Shown piece after piece: positions 55,992-64,000 of a DNA stretch of 64,000 nt. The stretch lies in assembly GCA_024364735.1 (NCBI GenBank), contig JAGFNQ010000193.1, positions 1 through 64,000 on the forward strand. Direction: 5' to 3'. A program made the translations under genes and the position numbers. Position 1 is the first letter of the stretch. Each line of letters starts with the position of its first letter. The DNA is from Boesenbergia rotunda. Lineage: Eukaryota > Streptophyta > Magnoliopsida > Zingiberales > Zingiberaceae. Below the pieces are notes generated by a model that did not search any database, was not told the origin of the DNA, and was given only the letters and a program-made list of their open reading frames with translations.

Positions 55992-57065
55992 TTAAAAGAA
56001 AATTCTAGAAGTCATAAAAGTGAAAGAAAATGCAAGAAAGAACAAACTCCCCTTTATTTCTGGTGGACGGAGTCTATCAAGAAGTAACCTCCATCGTGGT
56101 ATTGGAGGAGTATGGGTGGCTAAGAGAGCTTTCTTTATTTGATTTATGTCATGGTGCATGTCTCCCCCACACTTGAACTTTACAAAAAATTGTTCAGGTG
56201 GTCGCAGGCGATTTAAGTACAAGACCCATGTAAGAGGTGAAGTGCTTTGAATTAAAGTAAAATCATCTCCTCCTTCTTGATGCCTTTTGAAAGCTCTTCC
56301 AGGAGGTTGGAGTTTGTTCAGATGGAGCACCCACTCCAGAAGTCTCCTGGACCCTGCAAAACCATGTAATACCTCTCTCAAGCGTGCAGGGTAAGAAAGA
56401 AATGAAATAATATCAGTCTCTGCATGAAATGTATCCAAAACTACATCATATCCAATGAAATCAATTCTTGGTACCTCAATGAATTTTTCACAATTATTTT
56501 CTATAAAAAATGCATCCAGAAACTCATCACAAACAATGAAATCAATTTTTAGCACTTCAATAGAAATTTCACAATAAGTTTCCACTAAGGATGTATCAAG
56601 CAATGTATTACAACCAATGAAATCAACTTTAGGTGCCTCAATGAATTTTTCACAATTATTTTCTACAAAAAATGCATCTAGAAACTCATCACAAACAATG
56701 AAATCAATTTTTGGCACTTCAATAGAAATTTCACAATTAGTTTCCACTAAGGATGTATCAAGCAATGTATTACAACCAATGAAATCAACTTTAGGCGCCT
56801 CAATGAATTTTTCACAATTATTTTCAGCATAAGATATATCAAGAAACTCATCACAATATACAACATTAATTTTAGGCACTTCTAAAATTTTTTCACACTC
56901 AGCATTTACATGATATGTATCACCACATGCTTCATATTCAACAAGTTCAGCATTAGGTACCTCTATGAATTTTTCACAATCAAATTCTACACAAGATGTA
57001 TCCATAAGTGTATCATAAATAATAAAATCAGTTTGAGATACCTCTATTGATTTTTCCAAGGACAT
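55992..57065 (-). CDS. ORF with about eight 27-residue repeats
   Basis: An intact 357-codon frame beginning ATG at 57065. Residues ~1-220 are repeats of 27 residues, alternating two types: CEKFIEAPKVDFIGCNTLLD... and CEISIEVPKIDFIVCDEFLD.... The type pair recurs almost identically in the middle, so 162-bp dimers were amplified recently. Each repeat starts Cys-Glu and has a hydrophobic/acidic core. The remaining ~135 residues contain RRLLEWVLHLNKLQPPGRAF and a related WVLYLNRLRPPEQF, another internal repeat. No signal peptide; no family recognised. It lies downstream of the Gag remnant in the same strand. A GATAGGTAAGTATT donor-like site lies just upstream (57075-57085). Expression is unknown. 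Confidence 0.6.
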   Translation of the reverse strand: MSLEKSIEVSQTDFIIYDTLMDTSCVEFDCEKFIEVPNAELVEYEACGDTYHVNAECEKILEVPKINVVYCDEFLDISYAENNCEKFIEAPKVDFIGCNTLLDTSLVETNCEISIEVPKIDFIVCDEFLDAFFVENNCEKFIEAPKVDFIGCNTLLDTSLVETYCEISIEVLKIDFIVCDEFLDAFFIENNCEKFIEVPRIDFIGYDVVLDTFHAETDIISFLSYPARLREVLHGFAGSRRLLEWVLHLNKLQPPGRAFKRHQEGGDDFTLIQSTSPLTWVLYLNRLRPPEQFFVKFKCGGDMHHDINQIKKALLATHTPPIPRWRLLLDRLRPPEIKGSLFFLAFSFTFMTSRIFF

Positions 57066-57154
57066 AAGAGGAATACTTACCTATCATGCTGAAAAATACC
57101 TGGAGGTTCTACAAGAATAGATGTATTTATAGCTTCCTCCTGGTCAAGTTCAGA

Positions 57155-57673
57155 TTACATCTCAGGCTCAAGTTCTGGTGGACACTCAACTAGAACAGGT
57201 GATCCTTGGGTTCTTGCTTCCATCATGCAAGTCCCTACACTTTCTGGTAATGTACTAGTAAATTGTGGTGGTCCCTGGGGCTTAGTGCAATCCCCTACAC
57301 CTATAGAATCATTTCCTATGCATGCTTCTTTAGTAATTTCTGCAGCAACAATATCAGAAAAATTAGGACCATTAATAATACTAGCATCACAAAATAAATG
57401 AAGAGAAGGGTCCTGTAGAATTTCAGAATCAAAATCAAGGTTGTTACAAGCTCTGCTATCCATCTTCTCCAATGCCTCTAAATCAGTAGGAATGGGTGAT
57501 TCTTGGGGCTCAATGCAATCCCCTACACCTATAGATTCATCTAATTGTACTAATCTTTGAGCTTGTATTTGATTCATTTGATTAACCAATTGTCCAAGGC
57601 GTCCTCTGATGTCTTGAAGCCTTTGTTGTTGTTGTTGTTGTAAACTTTGCTGTTGTAAAATTTGTTGTAGCAT
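57155..57673 (-). pseudogene. Gag C-terminal remnant, downstream half
   Basis: Open to a stop at 57152. It begins MLQQILQQQSLQQQQQQRLQ and continues RLGQLVNQMNQIQAQRLVQL, a Gln-rich coiled coil like the region after the Gag core of plant gypsy elements (the 'VGQLA' helix). Then come two copies of SIGVGDC(I/T)(E/K)PQ..P. The solo LTR at 57674-60580 cut it from its upstream half at 60581-60850. Confidence 0.6.
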
Positions 57674-60580
57674 TGATAAGTACCATTTTGTTGATTATTT
57701 TAGATGTTAAAATTCATGTTTGACTTATATTTTCATTGCTTAATTGTGAAATTGCCCTAGGTTTTAGAACTTACCTTTATTTTGGACTTAATTGCAAATT
57801 TGCATTAAATTGGATTATTTGGCTACTAAATTCTTGATCTATTTTTGTAGGCATCAAAGGTTCAAGGACTTAGGGCATATTGGGTCAAACTCGAGTCGGA
57901 AGTGACCCGGATCGAATTATCAAGCCTACGATTAATCTGGGTCGTCCGATTCAAGAGCGGCTAGATCTAAACCATCCGGGACGATCTGAAGCAATCTGAG
58001 CTAGGGTTAGGGTTGATCAAGCTCTATGATCAAGATCTGAAGGTTTCATTCCAATCAGAGCTCAATCAACCGTTGGATCAAGCAAGGAGGGCTCTAGAGC
58101 GTCCATTCACAGATTGACCATCCGTTACACATCTGGAGGATCCGAGCTACCACAAGGTAGATCCTGACCCCAGATCATCATCATCAAAGTTTGACTCAAA
58201 TCAGAGCAAGATCAGCCGTTGGATTTCTCAAATTAATCTGAACCGTCCAATGCTAAGTATTTAATCAGATTTTGCCCGCAGCCCAGCCTTGTCGCGTTTC
58301 CTCACCGCAACGAGTTTCTTCAGCTAGTTCTTGCATTTTCTTCAGCAATTTCATCATCCAAGGGGCGCGACCCCTCAATTTCTCCATTTGATCATTATCT
58401 GAGTCCTTGGAAGATAGCTAGGATCGAGATTTCAGCTCAATTGGCATCAGAACAGGGGTGTTTGAGGGTTTCGGCATCTTTGCTACCCAATCGATTGTGT
58501 CTCGACCACAAGCCACCTCCGACCATTTGAGCTGCTTGTAGGGGTTCTCAGGTGAGCTCAGAGGGTCTTCAAATCACAATCGCAAGCCATCCATCGAGAC
58601 AAGAGAGATTGGACTGGAATTTCTGCCAGCTGATGCAGTTTGAGCCAAATTCAGAGATTGAAGTTGTTTTTCCACTGATTTGCTGAGCCTAGGGGTTCGA
58701 AGCCAGCTCTTGATTGACAACCAAGAAGATTTTGAGCTTAGGGAAGATTGAGGAGTAGTTTTATGTAGTTAACTTCATGTTTTCGTAGCTGTAATCCTAT
58801 TTCTGCACTTGTTCTATTTCTGAATTGGTTTCAGTTTCGTTAACTTCGTTAATGCAATTGTTCTAGCTTAAATTAGGTTCAATTCCTGCAAGTAGTTAGT
58901 TAATTAACTTGTTTAGTGGACAACAGTTTCTAGTTTCAATTTCTTTGATGTTTAATTGTTGCGTGCCATTTCCTTTTCTTGCGTATCAATGTTAATTTCA
59001 GCAGTTTTCAGTTTTAAATTTCTGTCAATTGTTTTGGTCACAATTTCTGAAGTTTGAATCAACTGAATTTTAGTTTTCTTTTCGATTCTTATTGATTATG
59101 CATTCGATTTTTGAAGTTGGACTCAATTTCTGCATGCTGTATCAGTGATTCGTATCAGTTCATTTCTACAAACACAGCAATTTCCTTTCTGAAATTCGAG
59201 TCACAAACCTGCCATTAAGTCAGTCAGCAAGCCTAAGTGATTCTCTCTGAAATGGTATAAACTTTTCCTTGCGTGCCACTCACAATTCTGCTATGGTATC
59301 AATTCTGAAATTCTGCATCAGATCATGCAAATCTGCACCTCATGTCCTGATTTCTGCTTTTGCTCAGAGTTCAACTCTGCAAATGAAATTACAGTTTCTG
59401 CAGCTGTAAATCTTTTCCAACCATTGGTTATGCGCATCCGATTTCAGTTGTTTGGTTTGCTGTGCTTTCAGTTCGAAAGTTTATTTCTGCAGCAATCGTT
59501 TCTGCAGTTCTGAACTCTCATTGCCCTTTTATTTTCAATTTTCAATTCCTACACATCACTGTATTTCTGCAAATTCTAGTTCATTTCTGCAAGTTTGGGT
59601 ATGAGCATCTAAAATTCACATCCAGAGAGCTTCAGGTCTTCCAAATCCTTTTTCTGAACATCATAATTGTACAGATAATTTCAGCTTTTGAACTGAATTC
59701 AGCATTCAGTTCATTTCTGAACTCTTTGCTCTCATTACTGCTGAACTCTGTTTCTATATCAGATTTCTTCAACTCATTTCTGCATCAAGAACCTCACTGA
59801 ACTGATCACCCCTTTGCTTGATTTCGGCAGTGCTGCATTTATTTCAATAGATCATGTTCACTGATTGATTTGTTTTCAAGCTTGGTCGATTGGTTTTGTT
59901 GCTGAATTGCAGCATTAGCTCGGCATTCCATATCTGAATTTGGCACATAAGTTGTAACCTTGCGTATCATGTTCTCCTTTTATTCATTGCTACACTTGGG
60001 TCAAGGGAAGTTTTGGCACTTATTTTGTATCAGTTTGTTTATGGATTGCCTTGCATTTGGTTAGTCATGAGTGGTAAATCCGAAAACTTTAGGCACGTCA
60101 GTTTTTACATACTTACAAGTTTGTATCCCTCTTGGTATCAAGTCAAACCTCATGATTGAATTTGTATGAACTGTTTTAGGCTGCTGTGTTGTTTTGGTGT
60201 TTAACATTTGTTTTGCAATTCGAAATCAGATTCATTGTCCAAAAATTGATTAAGTGTTTTAATGGATTAAGTGGTTCCTTGGTTGAATGATAACTTGTTA
60301 TCACTTGTTAAGTTCTATGGTTGAGTTTTCCTTTATTTTCATTGTGATTCCATTTCTATTTAGAACCCAAATCTTTATTTGAAATTCGAAAACACAAACG
60401 ACACCTAAATACAAGCGCGAATCGAACAACGTCAACTAGCCCCGAGAAAAATACGACCTGTGGCCCCTATATTACATTTTCAATTTTTGATTGTAAAAGG
60501 GTTTCCAGCATTTCATTCACATTTAAATTCTGATGGTCCCAACTTTCGTGACAATTTAATCTAGTATTTCGGGGCTATCA
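57674..60580 (+). mobile_element. Solo LTR of a related gypsy family
   Basis: 2,907 bp, TGATAAGTACCATTTTG...GGGGCTATCA, with perfect 5-bp duplication AGCAT (57669-57673 and 60581-60585). Its start matches the inverted start of the host LTRs (TGATAAGTACCATTTTATTG), so it is a diverged relative inserted in opposite orientation. TATTTAA at 58258-58264 is a candidate TATA. Frames at 59325-59800 are not genes. Confidence 0.9.
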
Positions 60581-60867
60581 AGCATCTCCATCATTTGTTG
60601 TTGAGCCTCATTCTCATTAGGATTCTCAAAGCCTCCTTGGTTAGTGTGGAACTCATGTTGATCTTGAAATGTGACATAAGGTTGCTGAAAATTAAGAGTA
60701 GGTTGTAAGTTCTGAAATGGGAGCTATTGGGGTTGCTCAAATGATTGAATGGGCTGATTAAACTGCTGAAGATTGGGCTGGAATGATGGTTGAATTTGCT
60801 GAGAATTGTAGCCATGGAAATTCTGAGTTTGAGGTTGACATTGTTGATTGGAAGGCTGAAATGGTTG
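60581..60867 (-). pseudogene. Gag C-terminal remnant, upstream half
   Basis: The minus strand reads QPFQPSNQQCQPQTQNFHGY, then Gln/Asn/Pro-rich sequence with one TAG, and ends NENEAQQQMMEML exactly where the solo LTR entered; the frame continues at 57673. No start codon lies between this and the primer site: the coding text runs directly into the tRNA-Asp sequence (its first codons CAA CCA come from the tRNA 5' end). The Gag N-terminus and core are deleted. Confidence 0.6.
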
Positions 60868-60935
60868 TAGTATAGTGGTGAGTATTCCCGCCTGTCACGC
60901 GGGTGACCCGGGTTCGATCCTCGGTAATGACGCCA
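60861..60935 (+). tRNA. tRNA-Asp(GTC)-like copy at the primer-binding site
   Basis: 75 nt match a cytosolic tRNA-Asp from end to end: D-arm GTAGTATAGTGGTGAGTAT, anticodon stem-loop CCCGC-CTGTCAC-GCGGG with GTC at 60894-60896, T-arm GGGTTCGATCC, and 3' CCA at 60933-60935. The CCA is added after transcription in eukaryotes, so the source was mature tRNA. It ends 7 bp (AAAATTT) from the LTR, so its last 18 nt are the element's primer-binding site on the minus strand. The acceptor stem is damaged by transitions (TAATGACG for the usual CAACGGCG; ATGG at the 5' end). It is primer-derived rather than a working tRNA gene. Confidence 0.8.
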
Positions 60936-60942
60936 AAAATTT

Positions 60943-63661
60943 TGATGATCCGGATTAGGTGTCACGAAATGTGGGTCTCAAAATTTAGATATGTGTAAAG
61001 CTAGAAACCCTTTTTGCAATCAAAGTATGAAAACGTAGTAAAGGGGCCACAGGTCGTATTTTTCCTAGGGCTAGTTGAGATTGTTGGATTCGAGCTCGAG
61101 TTCATGTGTCGTTGATATACTTGGGTTTCAAATAAAATTTGGGTTTGGTTTGCAATTGGAAATATAATCACAATGAAAAGGAGAGAAACTTAACCCAATG
61201 AACTAAACAAGAAGTTGGCACTAAAGGACTCAACTAATGGTAAACCGAATCAAACAAGGTACTTAACCAATTTTTGGAAAACAAATCTGATTTCAAATGC
61301 AAAAGCAAAGTATGAATTGTTTTTAACTTCAGGAATTTCCACCTAAAACCGAAACTTCCCTTGATACCAAAATGGAAGCAATTAAATCAAAACAACTTGA
61401 TACCAAATGAAGGGAACTCATGTGCCGAAATGAAATTTAAGTGACAAAACTGTAACTGATACTTTAGAACTGTCACTGCAACTCAGCTTGGAAGGAAAGA
61501 CTGTGAGTGAAATGCTATGTCGAGGGAAAGGAAGAGATGCAGCCGAATCAATGTACTGATCAGTTCAGAACATATTTAAACTAAATCTGAATGCAGTGTG
61601 CAGGGATTCAGAAATGGAATGCAAAGTTCAAGAACCTAATGCCAAGAAACAACAAATTGGATTCAGAACTTAACCAAGCAACTAAAATCAAGTATTCTAA
61701 TCTATTGTTCAAATAAAATTCAAAGACAACTCAGACACGCACAAGAACACAAGACAGATACGCAGGAAACCTGAAATTGATACCCAATGCTGAGACCTAA
61801 TGCGGACATGGAATGGAATTCAGAAATTACACTAAACAATTTAGCTTGACAAACTCAGCTACCAGTGGGGTGATAAGCAAGGATAAATGAAGAAATTTCA
61901 GGAGTCGGAAACTGATCACTCAACACGGTTGATGCAAAAAATGAAAGTGCAGAACATTAGAACCCGAATGCAGAAATTCAGCTGCAAACCAATGCAGAAC
62001 AAACCACAAACTGAAACTGGTGCACAGAACTGATGTTCGGACAAGATGCAGAGGATCTAAGGTTCCCTTAACACAAACTTCATAAGCAAATAACCGAAAC
62101 TTACAGACTTGAAACTGAAATTTTTGCAGAAAGGAAGCTAACTTGCAGAACTTGTGAGTTGGTACGCAAGGAAAACTGATACACAGATTGAAATTGCAAA
62201 ACAAATGAAATTAAGTGAAGTATTAACTAACAAGCTGTCTAACTAATGAAAGTACAGATTTGACCCACTAATTAAAACAGAATAAATCCAGAACCCAAAC
62301 TAAAACAACTGATGGAGAAATTCAGAAACAGAAATAACTGCAGAAATGAAATTACAGCTAACAATTCGAAAAACACCGAGTAAACTAAGCCTCAATCTCT
62401 CATCTCAGCCAAAGAACTGCTTGCTGTCACTCAAGGATGAGCCTCGAATTGAGAAAGAAACGATCCATACAAGAAAACTAATCAGCTGATACAATGTTCA
62501 GAAATGAAATGGCACGCTGCAGGAATAAAAATTACAACTAAAAATAGAAATTAAATAACGAAACTACTCCTCAATCACTCCCTTAGCTCAAGTACTCCTT
62601 GTTCGTCACGCAAGGGCTGGCCTCGAACCCCTAAGCTCAACAAATCAATGGAAAACAGCCTCTGCGATTCAACCCAGCTCACACTCTGATCCAAGCTGAA
62701 AACCCATGCGATTTCTTTAATCTCGCTTTGTCCAATCACGCGGATGGTGTGGGGATGAACCAAGCACTCCAGGGAACCCCTCCAGATAGCTCGGATGGAT
62801 GACGGATTGAACAAAACCAAGATCGAAGCAATCGATGGCAGAACTGAGGAAACCCTCACTCGGCTCTGTTTTTGGCCAATTCGGAGCTGGAACTTCACCG
62901 AGAAACCTTCCCAATGACCTAACACTCGATCTAAACAAAGAATTGAGGGGTCGCGCCCCTTGGATTGAAGAAAACTACTAAGGAAACGAAGAACAAATGA
63001 AGAAGAAGGTTGCGGCGAAGAAGACGCGACGAAGCTGAACTGAGGAGATTTTTTTGATTAAATACTTAACAATGGACGGCCCAGATTGATTTGGATGAAT
63101 CCAACGGCTGATCTTCATCCGATCTGACCCAAATTTTCCAGATATTGATCAAGGGCTAGGATCTGCCTCGGGGTAACTCGGATCTTCAAGATCTGTAATG
63201 GATGGCCCAGATCAACTTGATCTTTGGATGGACAGTCTAGAGCCCTCTGAGCTTGATCCAATGGTTGGATGATCTCTGATTGGGATAAAAGTCTCAGATC
63301 TTGATCTCAGTGCTTGATCAACCCTAACCCTAGCTCGGATTGCCTTAGATGGTCCCAGATGGCTCAGATCTAGCCGCTTTTGAATCGGACGACCCAGATT
63401 AATCCGAAGCTTGATAACTCGATCCGGGTCCACTTTCGACTCAAGTTTGACCCAGTATGCCCTAGGTCCATGATCCTTTCAAGCCTACAAAAATAGATCA
63501 AAAATTTAGTGGCAAAATAATTCAAATATATCAAGATTTGCAATTAAGGCCAAAATAATAGTAAGTTCTAAAACCTAGGGTAATTTCACAATTAAGCAAG
63601 AAAGACATGGGTCAAATATGGATTTTGGCAACTAAAATGATCAATAAAATGGTACTTATCA
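60943..63661 (-). mobile_element. 5' LTR of the gypsy-like element
   Basis: 2,719 bp, same length as the partner. Differences are mostly single transitions (for example GACCCGG/GATCCGG at the start). Confidence 0.92.
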
Positions 63662-63666
63662 AGCAC
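63662..63666 (+). repeat. 5-bp target duplication AGCAC, right
   Basis: Identical to 48951-48955. The 83-bp array resumes here. Confidence 0.9.
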
Positions 63667-64000
63667 CTAGACCAAGCCTTAGTACTTCGGGCATCCGCAA
63701 CACCGCGAGACATTATGGTTTTGATTTCTTGGTCGGGCATCCGTAACACCCAGACCAAGCCTTAGTACTTCGGGCATCCGCAGCACCGCGAGGTATTATG
63801 GTTTTGGTTTCTTGGTCGGGCGCTCGTAGCACTTAGACCAAGCCTAAGTACCTCGGGCATCTGCAGCACCGTGAGATATTAGAGTTTTAGTTACTTAGTC
63901 GTGCATCTATAGCACCCAGACCAAGCCTAAGTACTTCGGGCATCCGCAGCACCGCAAGGTATTAGGGTTTTTGTTTCTTGGTCGAGCGTCCGTAGCACTC
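63667..64000. repeat. 83-bp tandem array, right part
   Basis: About four further units, continuing past the window edge. The array is one locus split by the 14.7-kb element inserted at the AGCAC of a unit. Confidence 0.95.

Larger units (their letters stand above)
48956..63661 (-). mobile_element. Non-autonomous gypsy-like element
   Basis: Two 2,719-bp LTRs (48956-51674 and 60943-63661) with TGAT...ATCA ends and a perfect 5-bp duplication AGCAC (48951-48955, 63662-63666). By eye the LTRs are about 95-98% identical. Minus-strand orientation follows from the tRNA-Asp-type primer site beside the right LTR and a polypurine tract beside the left. The interior has a Gag C-terminal remnant and a repeat-protein ORF but no protease, reverse transcriptase, RNase H or integrase. 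Two later LTR insertions add about 4.4 kb. Confidence 0.92.

Noticed and set aside
59325..59800. Phe/Leu-rich frames resembling membrane proteins
   Set aside because: They lie inside the solo LTR; T-rich DNA yields hydrophobic codons by chance.
60861..60932. Functional tRNA-Asp gene
   Set aside because: It has an encoded CCA, a mismatched acceptor stem and lies exactly at the LTR primer site, so a primer-derived copy is more likely.

Overview
This window is nuclear DNA of a flowering plant, probably a large repeat-rich monocot genome (the lineage is inferred, not shown). The evidence is spliceosomal exon/intron structure, Ty1/copia and Ty3/gypsy-type LTR retrotransposons with initiator-Met-type and tRNA-Asp-type primer sites, plant SINEs and MITEs, and a degraded plant-specific chromomethylase gene. 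I see no intact host protein-coding gene. Almost all of the 64 kb is nested, mostly decayed mobile DNA.

Layout. 1-8.2 kb: broken SIRE-type copia LTRs and gag fragments in both orientations. 8.2-22 kb: two diverged short LTRs in direct orientation, the left followed by a primer-binding site and the right preceded by a polypurine tract. They bracket exons and introns of a dead chromomethylase (CMT) gene. That gene copy is itself hit by two TA-flanked MITEs, a 4.06-kb Mutator-type fold-back element with a 9-bp target duplication, and a SINE with an 18-bp duplication. A solo LTR sits inside the right short LTR. 22-30.6 kb: a hAT-like MITE and a minus-strand copia element with one LTR and crippled gag-pol. 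30.6-38.3 kb: a minus-strand, gag-only SIRE-type element with two LTRs over 2.2 kb, bounded by a near-perfect 5-bp duplication. 38.3-47.6 kb: a coiled-coil 'gypsy-type transposon' gene relic followed by a solo LTR, which is itself invaded by a copia fragment. 47.6-64 kb: an 83-bp tandem array split by a 14.7-kb non-autonomous gypsy-like element with two 2,719-bp LTRs. That element carries a nearly full-length tRNA-Asp sequence at its primer-binding site.

Best leads. (1) The tRNA-Asp copy includes the CCA end, lies 7 bp from the LTR, and joins directly to the C-terminal part of gag. This looks like read-through of the primer tRNA followed by template switching, which could have created a deletion derivative. 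(2) A CMT gene with introns lies between LTRs that have PBS and PPT in the right places, a possible capture of a silencing gene by a retroelement. (3) Several unrelated LTR families carry arrays of short palindromes upstream of the TATA box, mostly centred on CpG and each with its own core. (4) Two LTR insertions are flanked by direct duplications of about 86 and 167 bp instead of 5 bp. (5) The non-autonomous gypsy-like element has a 357-codon ORF with about eight 27-residue repeats.

All boundaries were read by eye. Family names rest on recognised motifs, not on database searches.
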